A DNA stretch of 64,000 bases from Spartobacteria bacterium (GCA_003167555.1 PMSN01000029.1:1-64000), one strand, 5' to 3'. Counted from the first letter of the stretch, positions 26,093-35,921 are shown. Notes: a model not told the origin generated them from the letters alone. Made by a program: numbers and translations.

Positions 26093-29000
26093 ATGCATCT
26101 TACCCGGCATCGAGTGCTCACTCTGAGCCTGGCTTTGCTTGCGTTCTCATGTCTTCTCCAGCAGCGGGCCGACGCATTCTCCTACGGCGTCAACCTGATC
26201 CTAAATGGAAATGGCGACGTCGACGCTGGCTCGCCAAGTGGCGCGCATGTTTCAGTATCAAATTGGACGACCAGCAGCGCGTTCACGGTGATTCCCTATA
26301 GCGCTGGGAATGGATATCCTGGGCCCGGCGATCCGGGTCCGGGCGATCGCGGCAATAATTTCTTTGCCGGTGGCAACGGCGCCGCGGTCAGCACAGCGAC
26401 CCAGAACATCGATCTATCCGCGAACGCGAACGACATCAATCAGGGGAACGTCATTTTTGAACTCTTGGGTTATTTTGGAGGATTCTCCTCCGACAACGAC
26501 AATGCCCGTCTCAGCGCAACGTTTTTCAATGGCAACACGAGCCTTGGCATTGTCACGGTGGGACATGCGACGGCGAAAGATCGCGGCAACGCCACGGGCC
26601 TGATTCTTCGCCGCGGCAGCGGCATCGTGCCCGTGAACGCCACGCGGGTTGTGATCACCCAGACGATGACGCGCATCTCCGGCAATTCCAACGATGGCTA
26701 CGCCGACAGCCTCTCCTTCATCTGTAACCTCAAGGCGGGATCGCAAACTACCGCGGAGACATTCTCGGGCAACGGGACGGGGACGGACGCAACCGGCCCA
26801 TGGAGCGACTCTAATCATTGGTTGTCTGCGCACGTGGTGCCGAACAACGCCGGGAACAACTTCTTCGACGTGACGATCATGGGGTTGACTGTAAGCGGCA
26901 AACTGAGCAACGAGGACCGGATCATAACCCGGCGCGTCGGAGCCGCGAAGCTCGATATTTCCGCGACCGTCTCCAACCTGACCCTGATCGATGCCGGCCT
27001 GACCAACGACGGTTTCACAACGGCTGGTGAAAACCTCCTGACGGTAACCGGCACCACCACCGACAACTCTTTGCAGAATCAGACTGGGGACAATTTCACC
27101 CAGACTCCCGGGTTTACCGTCCAAACCCGGACCGGCGGCGCCGACGCGATCCTTTCGTTAGGCCATTTCACCAATTTCTCGGGAAACACCTTGAGTATGA
27201 CGCGATTGACTCTCTTTGCGCAGGGACCCGCGGCGACGGTGCAGTTCAATGGCGCTGATATCGTCACCCTCTCGAACACCTCCATCACTCTCACGGGTTC
27301 GAACGCTCATATCATCGACGAAGTTGGAAATGATGCGCTGCGGCATCTCGCCGTCATTGGGACCAGCGCGGCCCTGAGCATTGGGGCCACGGATTTCGTG
27401 ACCGGGGGAAACCTGACGATCAACGGCGGCGTCGGTCTCCTCGACAATGGACTCGATACCAGCTTCACGGTCACCGGCGCGCTCACGAACTTCGACCCAG
27501 CGACACGAACGTTAAGCGGGGGGAGCATCGGCGTGCAAACCTTTCTCTCCGCCACGGCGAATGTCATCTTCCGGTTCAACGGCGCTGACATAGTCAACAA
27601 CGCCAGCTCGATTAGTATCACCTCTCCCACCGCCAAGATCGTCGATCAGAATGGTCTCGATGCGTTTCGCAACTTCGCCCATAATCTCGCGGCCGGCGTC
27701 GTGAGTTTCACCGACCACAATTTCTCCTCCGTCGGCGCATTCACCAACGACGGCACCCTGACTGTGAACGCGCAAAGTCTCCCGACTGCTTTCACCATAA
27801 ACGGCCCGCTCACGAATCTCGATTCTGCGGCCAAAACATTAACGGGCGGGGTGTTTCGAATTTTCGGAAGTTTTTCCAATGCGTCCGCGACCGGAACGCT
27901 CCGGTTCAACGGCGCCGATATCGTCCACAACGCCGCCGACCTTACGCTTGGCGGCGCGGCAACGATCGTCGACCAATCGAGCAACAACGGTGTGCGGAAT
28001 TTCGTCGACAACACGAAGACCGGCACCTTCTCACTCCTCGGCCAGTCTTTTGCCGCGCCCACGGATTTCACCAACGCGGGGGCGCTATTCATCTCGAACT
28101 TCGATCCCTCGCAAGTTTTCAGCGTGGCCGGCGGACACAGCTATATCCAAACCGGCGGTGAAACATCTCTCGGCGACAGCGTGATGACGGCGGCAAACGT
28201 CCTGATCCAGGGCGGCATCATCCATCACGGCGGCACGATCAATGGCAACGTCAATGTCTCGCGCGGTACCATTGCTCCGACCAGTGGCGGTGGCGGCGGC
28301 GATGTCGATCTTAGCGGAGCCGGAATCATCGTCGTGCCCGGCAGCTATTTGATTCCGGGGCCGGACACGATGACCATCAATGGCAACCTCGCTCTGGCCG
28401 CCGACGCGCACTACTCGATGGTCATCCGCAATAATACGGCGGGAGAATTCGACACGATGACGGTGAGCGGCTCGGCTACCTTCGGGGGCACGCTCGACGT
28501 GACTTTGGTCAACCACTTCGTGCCGCAGCCCAACGACAGCTTCACGGTCCTCACCGCCGGTCCGCCGATCACGGGCGCATTTACGAACGCGCCCAACGGC
28601 AGCCGTTTCCCCACGACCGATGGCAGCGGTTCCTTCATTGCGACCTACAGCGACAACCATCTCGTGCTTTCGAATTTCGTGACCAAGCCGCCCGATCAAC
28701 TTCTGAATATCTCGACGCGCATGCGCGTGCTGACCGGCGACAACGTGCTCATCGCGGGTTTCATCATCACGGGCACCGATCAGAAGAAAGTGATCATCCG
28801 TGGACTTGGTCCGTCGGCGGGCGTCCAGGGCGCGCTGACTGATACCACTCTGGAGTTGCATCAAGGAAACAACACACTGGCAACGAACGATAATTGGAAG
28901 ATCAACGACCAGACCGGGCAGTCTCAACAGGCCGAGATCGAAGCGACGACGATTCCGCCCAAGAACGATTTGGAATCTGCCCTCGTGGCGACGCTGAATC

Positions 29001-29467
29001 CGGGCAATTACACCGCCATTCTCGCGAGCAAGAATCAAACCACCGGTATCGGCGTGGTGGAAGTGTACGACTTGAACCAAAGCGCGAATTCAAAGCTGGC
29101 GAATATCAGCACGCGCGGATTTGTCGACACCGGCGACAACGTGATGATCGGCGGCTTCATCGTGGGAGGAACCGGCGGCGGCGCGGCGAAAGTGATTGTC
29201 CGCGCAATCGCTCCCTCACTGCCGCTCAGTGGAACACTCCCGGATCCCACCTTGGAACTGCACGACGGCAACGGGACCACGATCGCTTCGGATGACAATT
29301 GGAAAGACAGCCAGCAAGGCGACGTTCAATCGACAACGATTCCGCCCACGAACGATCTGGAATCGGCGATTGTGCGCACGCTCGTTCCCGGAAACTACAC
29401 CGCAATTGTCCGCGGCGTGAACAACACTACCGGCATCGCAGTGGTCGAAGTTTACAATTTGCAGTAG
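26093..29467 (+). CDS. Giant exported beta-rich protein with two C-terminal VEVYDL-type domains
   Basis: 1124 residues with a signal peptide (LSLALLAFSCLLQQRADAFS). The body is made of beta-helix-like repeats rich in Asn, Thr, Gly; the units around FNGADIVTLSNTSITL, FNGADIVNNASSISIT and FNGADIVHNAADLTLG recur three times about 100-130 residues apart. Near 775 a segment ADAHYSMVIRNNTAGEFDTM resembles autotransporter-type sequence. Two copies of a domain of about 115 residues end the protein: LLNISTRMRVLTGDNVLIAG to VVEVYDL and LANISTRGFVDTGDNVMIGG to VVEVYNLQ. One more copy ends the protein at 59455. Likely cell-surface or secreted; function unknown. Confidence 0.75.
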   Translation: MHLTRHRVLTLSLALLAFSCLLQQRADAFSYGVNLILNGNGDVDAGSPSGAHVSVSNWTTSSAFTVIPYSAGNGYPGPGDPGPGDRGNNFFAGGNGAAVSTATQNIDLSANANDINQGNVIFELLGYFGGFSSDNDNARLSATFFNGNTSLGIVTVGHATAKDRGNATGLILRRGSGIVPVNATRVVITQTMTRISGNSNDGYADSLSFICNLKAGSQTTAETFSGNGTGTDATGPWSDSNHWLSAHVVPNNAGNNFFDVTIMGLTVSGKLSNEDRIITRRVGAAKLDISATVSNLTLIDAGLTNDGFTTAGENLLTVTGTTTDNSLQNQTGDNFTQTPGFTVQTRTGGADAILSLGHFTNFSGNTLSMTRLTLFAQGPAATVQFNGADIVTLSNTSITLTGSNAHIIDEVGNDALRHLAVIGTSAALSIGATDFVTGGNLTINGGVGLLDNGLDTSFTVTGALTNFDPATRTLSGGSIGVQTFLSATANVIFRFNGADIVNNASSISITSPTAKIVDQNGLDAFRNFAHNLAAGVVSFTDHNFSSVGAFTNDGTLTVNAQSLPTAFTINGPLTNLDSAAKTLTGGVFRIFGSFSNASATGTLRFNGADIVHNAADLTLGGAATIVDQSSNNGVRNFVDNTKTGTFSLLGQSFAAPTDFTNAGALFISNFDPSQVFSVAGGHSYIQTGGETSLGDSVMTAANVLIQGGIIHHGGTINGNVNVSRGTIAPTSGGGGGDVDLSGAGIIVVPGSYLIPGPDTMTINGNLALAADAHYSMVIRNNTAGEFDTMTVSGSATFGGTLDVTLVNHFVPQPNDSFTVLTAGPPITGAFTNAPNGSRFPTTDGSGSFIATYSDNHLVLSNFVTKPPDQLLNISTRMRVLTGDNVLIAGFIITGTDQKKVIIRGLGPSAGVQGALTDTTLELHQGNNTLATNDNWKINDQTGQSQQAEIEATTIPPKNDLESALVATLNPGNYTAILASKNQTTGIGVVEVYDLNQSANSKLANISTRGFVDTGDNVMIGGFIVGGTGGGAAKVIVRAIAPSLPLSGTLPDPTLELHDGNGTTIASDDNWKDSQQGDVQSTTIPPTNDLESAIVRTLVPGNYTAIVRGVNNTTGIAVVEVYNLQ

Positions 29468-29550
29468 CGATCATCGCTGAGGCGGCCGGCCGTCTGCCCG
29501 CCGCGGCCTTGCGGACGAGGGCTAAACGTTGAACACTTCGCTTCCAAGCC

Positions 29551-30510
29551 ATGCGCATTCTTTCCGGCATTCAACCCACCGGCATTCTCCACATCGGAAA
29601 TTATTTCGGGATGATGCGGCCGGCGATCGCCCTCCAAGCGGAGGGCGAGGCGTTTTATTTCATCGCCGATTATCACGCGCTTACGACGATCGATAATCCG
29701 GAAACGCTCCGAGCAAACAGCCGGAGGATAGCGCTGGATTTTCTTGCTTGCGGTCTCGACCCGGACCGCGGCGCGCTCTTCCGACAGAGCGATGTGCCGC
29801 AGGTTGCCGAGCTCGCCTGGATTTTGTCCACGGTCACTCCCAAAGCTCTCCTCGAACGCGCGCATTCTTACAAAGACAAGGTCGCCCGCGGTTTGCCGGC
29901 CTCGGCCGGATTGTTCACCTACCCGGTGCTGATGGCGGCCGATATCCTAATTTATGACAGCGATCTGGTGCCGGTGGGTAAAGATCAGAAGCAACACCTC
30001 GAAATGACGCGCGATATCGCGCTGAAGTTCAACGAAACATTCGGCGGAGTTCTAAGATTGCCCGAGCCCCATATTCAGCCGGCCACGGAGACGGTCCCCG
30101 GTCTCGACGGCCAGAAGATGAGCAAGAGCTACGGAAACACGATCGACATTTTCGGCGACGAAAAAGAAATGCGGAAACGAGTCATGAGCATCGTAACCGA
30201 CTCGAGCCCGGTCGAAGCGGCGAAAGATCCCGGCAGCTCAACGATCTTTCATCTTTACTCGCTGTTCGCGAGCAAGGACGAAACCACGGCCATGCGCGAG
30301 GCATTCCAGCGCGGAGGCACTGGCTACGGCGACTTCAAGAAGCAACTGTTCGCGAAGCTCTGGGAATATTTCGAGCCGATGCGAAAGCGGCGCGCGGAAA
30401 TTCTCGCCGATCACGATTACATCGATACCGTCCTCGCGCGCGGCGCCGAGCGCGCGAATCTCGTGGCCGACAAAGTGATGGCGCGGGTGCGAGAGGCGGT
30501 CGGTTTGTGA
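29551..30510 (+). CDS. trpS: Tryptophanyl-tRNA synthetase
   Basis: 319 residues, a class I synthetase. The HIGH motif is seen as GIQPTGILHIGNYFGMM at residues 5-21 and the KMSKS motif as GQKMSKSYGNTIDIF at about 188. MAADILIYDSDLVPVGKDQK and HLEMTRDIALKFNETFG are standard TrpRS blocks. It charges tRNA-Trp in the cytoplasm. Length is normal for the short bacterial type. It stands alone, 80 bases after the giant exported protein, and no T-box or attenuator was noticed. Confidence 0.95.
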   Translation: MRILSGIQPTGILHIGNYFGMMRPAIALQAEGEAFYFIADYHALTTIDNPETLRANSRRIALDFLACGLDPDRGALFRQSDVPQVAELAWILSTVTPKALLERAHSYKDKVARGLPASAGLFTYPVLMAADILIYDSDLVPVGKDQKQHLEMTRDIALKFNETFGGVLRLPEPHIQPATETVPGLDGQKMSKSYGNTIDIFGDEKEMRKRVMSIVTDSSPVEAAKDPGSSTIFHLYSLFASKDETTAMREAFQRGGTGYGDFKKQLFAKLWEYFEPMRKRRAEILADHDYIDTVLARGAERANLVADKVMARVREAVGL

Positions 30511-30543
30511 TGTCCTAGGAAGCGCGGAATTCAGGTAAAGGCG

Positions 30544-31368
30544 CTATCCGCTGCGGAGGAATAGTTCTACCGAGCAATGTCCGAATTCTCTGATTGTCTT
30601 CGCAGGATCTAATCCTGCGTCAGCCAGTAATCTCCGACAACGAGCTATGTCACACTTGTCGTGGTGGAACTCGAAAACCGCCCGGTCGGTTCTCGCCAGC
30701 AGGTCGGCGTAGTTGCCGAGGAATAATTCTTCCGCGCCTTCGATGTCGCACTTCAGTAAGTCGATCCGTTGCCAGGTCGCGACGACTTTCTCGAGATCAA
30801 CGAACGAGACCTGCACGCCGCGGGATGCATCCCCCAGGATGGTATTTTCGCCATGCGCAACACCTTGCCCGATTTGGCCTTCTCCGGTCCGTTTTCCAAC
30901 GAGGCCAGGGACGGTGGTGACGCGGTCGCGGAGTTGCTCCTTGTTTGCTCCGAGACGTTCCAGCAGTTCAGCGTAAGTTGCCGGCGAGCCCTCCACCATC
31001 GTGACGCGGAAGTTCGTGCGCTCCGCCCGGAGGAAAAGGTGCGCGAGGCGCAAGGTGAAGAAACCGACATTTCCTCCGAGGTCGAGCACTTGCGCCGGCC
31101 GCTGCCAGCCGCGGCTGTCCTGCAAGAGGTCATCGATTGCCGTGTCATACTCTCCTTCGACAAAGATGTCGTTGTAGATGATCCAATCGTTGTAGTTCAG
31201 AACGCGAATGAGCAGGCCTGAGTTCAGCCTCCAAGACGGGTTGAGGCGCATCCAGACGAATTTTCGCAGCCTGTTCTTGAGCGACTCGGGAACGAGCGCG
31301 CGAACGATTCCCCACACCATTGGACTAGGCTGAAATTCCAACGGCAGACGACGATCGCTGCTCGGCAT
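30544..31368 (-). CDS. FkbM-family methyltransferase
   Basis: 274 residues. SAM-binding motif VLDLGGNVGFFTLRLAHLFL at about 93-112, an acidic Glu in TMVEGSPATYAELLERLG, and the FkbM hallmark IDLLKCDIEGAEELFLGNYA. The family methylates hydroxyls of sugars or natural products. The frame overlaps the upstream PIN/TRAM gene by 44 bases if begun at 31368 (AAGGGA lies 4 bases before it); the Met at 31320 (MVWGIVRALVPESLKNRLRK) would avoid the overlap. Substrate unknown. Confidence 0.85.
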   Translation of the reverse strand: MPSSDRRLPLEFQPSPMVWGIVRALVPESLKNRLRKFVWMRLNPSWRLNSGLLIRVLNYNDWIIYNDIFVEGEYDTAIDDLLQDSRGWQRPAQVLDLGGNVGFFTLRLAHLFLRAERTNFRVTMVEGSPATYAELLERLGANKEQLRDRVTTVPGLVGKRTGEGQIGQGVAHGENTILGDASRGVQVSFVDLEKVVATWQRIDLLKCDIEGAEELFLGNYADLLARTDRAVFEFHHDKCDIARCRRLLADAGLDPAKTIREFGHCSVELFLRSG

Positions 31369-32365
31369 TCCCTTTGATTTCGGCGAAGATCAGGCGGCCC
31401 GCTCCGGTTTGGAGCGCACTCGAAACCACCACAGTGGCGACTTTTCCCAAATGCGGACGGGCATGGTTCACCACGATCATGGTCCCGTCTGGTAAATAAC
31501 CGACCGCCTGGTGTGGCTCACGACCTTCTTTCACGAGATTCAATTCCAGTTCGTCGCCGGCCGCGAGTGCGGGACGCAAAGCGCGGGCGAGATCGGCCAG
31601 GTTCAAGGCCGCGACCTGCTGCAAACGCGCCACCTGGCAGAGCGCCTGATCGTTCGTGAGCAGTCGCGCATGCAGGACTTTCGCGATGCGGACAAGGCGC
31701 GCGTCCGTTTCGAGATCGCCGTCGCCGCTCGTATCGTGGATGGTCAAGTCCAGTTCGCGCGCCTGTTGGAGCTTGTTCAAAATGTCGAGGCCGCGCCGGC
31801 CGCGCTCGCGTTTGAGCGGATCGCGCGAATCCGCCAGCGTTTGCAATTCCCCCAGAACAAAGCGCGGCACGATGAGCACGCGGCTCAGGAATCCCGTCGC
31901 GCAAAGATCGGCGATGCGGCCATCGATAATAACGTTTGTGTCCACGATGATCGGCTCGCGCTGCGTCGTCTCGCGCGCGAAACGCACATAGGGAATGATG
32001 AGCGAGAATTCGTCCCGATTACTCCGCATCGCGAGCATCATGCCGAGATATCCGAAGGTGCAATAGATGACGAGCCGCGCCGCCCATTGAATCGTCTCGC
32101 CCTGGTAGCGCAAGATGTCGGAAGCCATCAGAAGATTGGCGAAGAGCAGCCCGAGCAGCAGGCCGAAAGTCGCGGAGGAAAAGGCGCGCAATGAAAAGCC
32201 TTTGAGCAGTCGATCCACCAGGACAATGATGAGCGCGAAGACCGCGCCGATCAGAATTCCCGGAACGGGGTTGCCTTGCAGCTCGGAGGTCACGATCCCG
32301 CCGATCGCCACGCAAAAGGTGAAAAAAAGCGCGCGCAGCAAATTGACGGTGAGCAGCGGCGTCAT
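31325..32365 (-). CDS. PIN/TRAM domain membrane protein (YacL-like)
   Basis: 346 residues. Four N-terminal membrane segments at about 1-115 (LLTVNLLRALFFTFCVAIGG, GILIGAVFALIIVLVDRLL and two more), then a PIN nuclease domain starting VDTNVIIDGRIADLCATGFL with further Asp residues (DTSGDGDLETDARLVRIAKV), and a C-terminal TRAM domain (ELELNLVKEGREPHQAVGYL to MIVVNHARPHLGK). This is the YacL family of Bacillus and relatives; the role is unclear but RNA-linked. Its start overlaps the MlaD stop codon, making it a likely member of the mla operon. Confidence 0.9.
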   Translation of the reverse strand: MTPLLTVNLLRALFFTFCVAIGGIVTSELQGNPVPGILIGAVFALIIVLVDRLLKGFSLRAFSSATFGLLLGLLFANLLMASDILRYQGETIQWAARLVIYCTFGYLGMMLAMRSNRDEFSLIIPYVRFARETTQREPIIVDTNVIIDGRIADLCATGFLSRVLIVPRFVLGELQTLADSRDPLKRERGRRGLDILNKLQQARELDLTIHDTSGDGDLETDARLVRIAKVLHARLLTNDQALCQVARLQQVAALNLADLARALRPALAAGDELELNLVKEGREPHQAVGYLPDGTMIVVNHARPHLGKVATVVVSSALQTGAGRLIFAEIKGNAEQRSSSAVGISA

Positions 32366-33288
32366 CAGCGTCCCCCACTCCGGCGCGGAGTGTTTCGCGG
32401 CCGCTCCGCCGCGGCTTTGGCCTCCGCCTTGGCCGCGCTGTCCCGGTAAAAAAGAACTCCGTGCGTGCGCAGATTACTGACAAGCGCGCGCAAATCCTTC
32501 GCCAGCTCCTGATTGGTCAGCAACGTGGCGAGTAGTCCCTTTCCATCCGCCGCCTCGCGGATGACATCCGTCGCGGCTTGAATCGTTTTGCGAGCGTCGG
32601 CGATCGCGAGCTGCACGTCGTCCGCCGCTTTTTTTGCCGAGGCCATCGTCGCGTCGGATTTGTCGAGCACGCCATCCATCTTTTTCGACGACTCAGCCAA
32701 GGCGGCGGTCGCCTCGCTGAGATGTTCGACGCTCGCTTTGAGATTCTCCATGTTCTCGGGCGAGAGCGCCTGATCGTTCAAGCGCGTGATCGTGGTGTTC
32801 ACATTCTGCACCGTGGCGCGGAGATCGTTCACGAGCAGTCCGCCTTCCCGCGTGAGATCGTCGAGACCGGTCTCGCGCGTTCCCTCGATCATGCTGTCTT
32901 TGGCAATGTAACTCGACGGCTGCCCGGGCGGCATCGCGACCGCGACAAAGCGATCGCCGAGAAGTCCTGAGCTGACGACGGTGAATTTGCTCTCGGCGGG
33001 AATCTTTACGTAATCATAAATTCGCAACGGCACTTCCACGCCCTGGCCAGCCTGCACAAGCCGCGGCCCTCCGGAGACGTGGCCGATCTTCGCGCCCGCC
33101 AGCAAGACGTCGGAGCCTTTCAAAAGACCGCTCGCATCCGAAAATCGCACCGTGAGGCCGTAGTAGGTTTTGAATCCTTCGCCGAGCCGGCCGAACTGCA
33201 CTACCAGGGCAGCAAGGATTCCCAGGCCCGCGAGGACAAACGCGCCGACCTTCAGCTCCAGAGATCTCTCACTGTGACTGGTTACCAT
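32365..33288 (-). CDS. MlaD-like MCE-domain protein
   Basis: 307 residues: N-terminal membrane anchor (VGAFVLAGLGILAALVVQFG), MCE domain (TYYGLTVRFSDASGLLKGSD, VLLAGAKIGHVSGG, AESKFTVVSSGLLGDRFVAV) and a long helical tail from about 150 that ends in an Ala/Arg-rich stretch. MlaD hexamers form the periplasmic part of the phospholipid transporter that keeps the outer membrane asymmetric. It follows mlaF in the order E-F-D on the minus strand, as in other bacteria. Confidence 0.9.
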   Translation of the reverse strand: MVTSHSERSLELKVGAFVLAGLGILAALVVQFGRLGEGFKTYYGLTVRFSDASGLLKGSDVLLAGAKIGHVSGGPRLVQAGQGVEVPLRIYDYVKIPAESKFTVVSSGLLGDRFVAVAMPPGQPSSYIAKDSMIEGTRETGLDDLTREGGLLVNDLRATVQNVNTTITRLNDQALSPENMENLKASVEHLSEATAALAESSKKMDGVLDKSDATMASAKKAADDVQLAIADARKTIQAATDVIREAADGKGLLATLLTNQELAKDLRALVSNLRTHGVLFYRDSAAKAEAKAAAERPRNTPRRSGGR

Positions 33289-33345
33289 TTTTTCAGGGGG
33301 AAATTGTCATGATGGCGGAACTTTACCACTGGATAAGCGCTCGCG

Positions 33346-34170
33346 TCAGGTAGATTCGACTGGCTCCAGTTCTCTCTCCGAGCGGCCCAGCAAAAAATCC
33401 TGGATCAGCGGGTCGCTCGAAACTTCGAGTTCCTTCGGTGTGCCATAAAAATAAATCCGCCCCTCGTGCAGATACGCGATGTGGTCCGCGACGTGAAACG
33501 CGCTCTTCATGTCGTGCGTCACCACAATGCTCGTGATGCGGAAACGCTCCTGCAATCGGCGGATCAACCGGTTAATGCTGTCCGAAACGATCGGATCGAG
33601 ACCGGATGTCGGTTCGTCGTATAAAATGCAGGAAGGCCGGCGAATGATGGAGCGCGCAAGACCGACGCGCTTTTTCATTCCGCCGCTCAAGTTCACGGGC
33701 ATTTTTCGCTGCTCTCCCTCCAGCTCGATCACTTCGAGTATCTCGCTCACTTTCTCGCGAACGACCTTGGGGTCGCGCTCGCCCGCTTCGTGTAAAGGGA
33801 AGGCGATGTTTTCCTCGACTGTCATCGAATCAAAAAGCGCGCCGCCTTGAAACAGGATGCCGACTTTCTGCCGAATCGCGGCCAACTTCCGCTCGCTCAG
33901 GCCGATAATATTTTCGCCGTCGATCCAAATCTCGCCCGCGTCCGGCTGCATCAAACCGATGATAAGTTTGAGCAACACACTCTTGCCTCCGCCGCTGCGC
34001 CCGATGATCCCGAGCGTTTCTCCCCGCGCTACTGTTAAATCGATTCCGCGCAATATTTCCTGCCGCCCGAATTTCTTCGTCAAACCGCGCACGGCGATCA
34101 TCGGAGATGAGTTGGGAGTTGGTGATTGAGAGATGAGTGAGGAATCGGCGGATGGCGGCGCTTCGATCAT
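33346..34170 (-). CDS. mlaF: MlaF-like ABC transporter ATP-binding protein
   Basis: 274 residues with Walker A GIIGRSGGGKSVLLKLI, Q-loop ILFQGGALFDSMTVEENIAF, signature LSGGMKKRVGLARSII, Walker B SCILYDEPTSGLDPIVS and switch VTHDMKSAF. The SMTVEENIAFPLHE and GGMKKR blocks are typical of MlaF. The first 23 residues (MIEAPPSADSSLISQSPTPN) are encoded by simple-repeat-like DNA and are not part of the fold; translation may start at Met24 (MIAVRGLTKKFGR, 34101). It energises MlaE. Confidence 0.9.
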   Translation of the reverse strand: MIEAPPSADSSLISQSPTPNSSPMIAVRGLTKKFGRQEILRGIDLTVARGETLGIIGRSGGGKSVLLKLIIGLMQPDAGEIWIDGENIIGLSERKLAAIRQKVGILFQGGALFDSMTVEENIAFPLHEAGERDPKVVREKVSEILEVIELEGEQRKMPVNLSGGMKKRVGLARSIIRRPSCILYDEPTSGLDPIVSDSINRLIRRLQERFRITSIVVTHDMKSAFHVADHIAYLHEGRIYFYGTPKELEVSSDPLIQDFLLGRSERELEPVEST

Positions 34171-34222
34171 CGCAACGTTCCCACTTTTAACTCTCGACTC
34201 TCAACTCTCAACTTTCCCGCCC

Positions 34223-35020
34223 TCATTGAAACCCGGCCGGGAAAACGATGTTCAACGCCATCGTCAGAAAGAAATTAAAAATCAGGACTGCAAGCGACGC
34301 ATTCACCACCGCTTCGGTGGTGGCCCGGCCGACGCCGACCGCACCTTCCCGGCTCGTCAGGCCTTTGTGGCAACTTATGAAGACGATAAGCAACCCAAAG
34401 CACAACGCTTTCGTCAAAGCCATGATGAGGTCGCGCAGCAGCGTCCAGCGCACCATGTTCGCCACGTAATAGGTGCCGTTTAATTCCAGCAAATGGACTC
34501 CGACGAAATATCCGGCAACGATTCCGATCCCAATGGATTCGGCCACGAGGAGCGGCATGGAAACCATCATCGCGAGCGTGCGCGGCACCACCAGATAATC
34601 GATGGGATGCACCGCGAGCGCCCGCAAGGCATCGATTTGCTCGGTCACCTTCATCGTTCCGATTTCGGCCGACATCGACGCGCCTACCCGCCCCGCGATC
34701 ATCAGACCCGTCAGAACCGGTCCGAGCTCGCGACAAATGGAAACCGAAACGACCGAACCCACGGCTGATCCCATCCCGAGCTTGTTGAATTGAAAATACG
34801 TCTGGGCGGCGAAGACCGCGCCGGTGAACGCGCCCGTGATCATGACCACGAGTTGCGAACGCAAACCGATGTCGACGATTTGATACTGAAACAAGCGCCA
34901 CCGGATTTTGTGCGTGAAGGCGGAGGTGAGTGTTTCGGTCGCCAGCAACACGACCTCGCCCGCGTAAATGAAAAAGGAAATGACTTTCCCGCCGAGTGCG
35001 GTGAACAATCGAGCGAACAT
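34223..35020 (-). CDS. mlaE: MlaE-like phospholipid-transport permease
   Basis: 265 residues with five or six membrane segments. Family blocks: VVMITGAFTGAVFAAQTYFQ, ICRELGPVLTGLMIAGRVGA, SMSAEIGTMKVTEQIDALRA and LVVPRTLAMMVSMPLLV. It is the permease of the MCE transporter and is the first of the mlaE-mlaF-mlaD-PIN/TRAM order. No mlaB (STAS) or mlaC gene is nearby, as in many non-proteobacterial versions. Confidence 0.92.
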   Translation of the reverse strand: MFARLFTALGGKVISFFIYAGEVVLLATETLTSAFTHKIRWRLFQYQIVDIGLRSQLVVMITGAFTGAVFAAQTYFQFNKLGMGSAVGSVVSVSICRELGPVLTGLMIAGRVGASMSAEIGTMKVTEQIDALRALAVHPIDYLVVPRTLAMMVSMPLLVAESIGIGIVAGYFVGVHLLELNGTYYVANMVRWTLLRDLIMALTKALCFGLLIVFISCHKGLTSREGAVGVGRATTEAVVNASLAVLIFNFFLTMALNIVFPAGFQ

Positions 35021-35059
35021 CTGGGCTCCTCGCGGTCTATGATTCGGGCGCCGGACTCG

Positions 35060-35332
35060 TCAGGCGCTCAGCGGCTGGGTTTTTGTTTTCGGACGCAACT
35101 CCGGTGGAATGGCGCCGACGAATTTTGGTTCGAGGCCGAGCTTGCGAAAAGTCGCCCGGATCTCGCGAAAGGTCACGGTGGGTCCATCGAGCTCCATGTA
35201 AACGATGTCGTGGTTTCGATCGACCTTATAACGCAAACCGGGAATGGCTTCGAGCTCCATGTCCAGCTCCATGATCTTGTTCAGATCGCGCACCCCGTCC
35301 GCGTAAACTTCCAGTTCGAGCATCCGCGCCAT
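35060..35332 (-). CDS. Hypothetical small protein upstream of mlaE
   Basis: About 90 residues from MARMLELEVYADGVRDLNKI (a start 9 codons upstream is possible). The strand-helix-strand pattern ELDMELEAIPGLRYKVDRNH, DIVYMELDGPTVTFREIRAT, FRKLGLEPKFVGAIPPEL resembles an HMA-like ferredoxin fold, but without the CxxC metal motif. It ends 39 bases before mlaE and may be cotranscribed with it. Function unknown. Confidence 0.7.
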   Translation of the reverse strand: MARMLELEVYADGVRDLNKIMELDMELEAIPGLRYKVDRNHDIVYMELDGPTVTFREIRATFRKLGLEPKFVGAIPPELRPKTKTQPLSA

Positions 35333-35416
35333 CTTAGGAGGAAGGCCCGCCCAATGCAAAAGTTGAATCTGAGATCAATTGCGCGCATGACCGGTCTGCG
35401 ATAAAGGGAGTTGTCC

Positions 35417-35917
35417 ATGATCAATCGCGCTCTTCGTTTCGTTTTCGCCGCCGACATTTTCCTCGCGGTCTTTTTCCTCGCGGGCTGCGAAACGATGCCG
35501 CAGGGGATTCAGCAGGCCCGGATCGAGGCCGCACAAAAAATCCAGGCGGAACCGCCCGGCGATTATTTTATTGGCCGCCGCTATTTCAAGGCGGCGGTCT
35601 ACAAATTCTGGGGATACGTGCGCCGGCCGGGTCAACCCTGGAGCACCGCGCAGCTCGTGGTCATGAACGAAAAGCAAAAGCTCACGCCGGATCGTGAGCA
35701 GCTCAATTTCGGGAGCGACAACAATTACGAATACAAACTCTATGGCTCGTTCACCGGCCAGAAAGTTTATGAGCCGGCCAGCGACGGTTTCTATCCGGAA
35801 TTCATTTTGCAGAAGTACGAGCTGATCTCGACCAATCCCGCGCCGATTTTCCGGAGCCAGTTCAACGATCGCGCCAAGGCGGCGACGACCAACCGGACGA
35901 TCGAGAAGCCCGAGTAG
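35417..35917 (+). CDS. Lipoprotein of unknown function
   Basis: 166 residues from the ATG at 35417, preceded by AAAGGGAG; a TTG two codons earlier is also in frame. The signal peptide ends in the lipobox FLAGC (IFLAVFFLAGCETMPQGIQQ), so it should be an outer- or inner-membrane lipoprotein. The mature part has GDYFIGRRYFKAAVYKFWGY and GSDNNYEYKLYGSFTGQKVY, suggesting a small beta barrel. No family is recognised. The next gene begins 4 bases after its stop. Confidence 0.8.
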   Translation: MINRALRFVFAADIFLAVFFLAGCETMPQGIQQARIEAAQKIQAEPPGDYFIGRRYFKAAVYKFWGYVRRPGQPWSTAQLVVMNEKQKLTPDREQLNFGSDNNYEYKLYGSFTGQKVYEPASDGFYPEFILQKYELISTNPAPIFRSQFNDRAKAATTNRTIEKPE

Positions 35918-35921
35918 TTCC

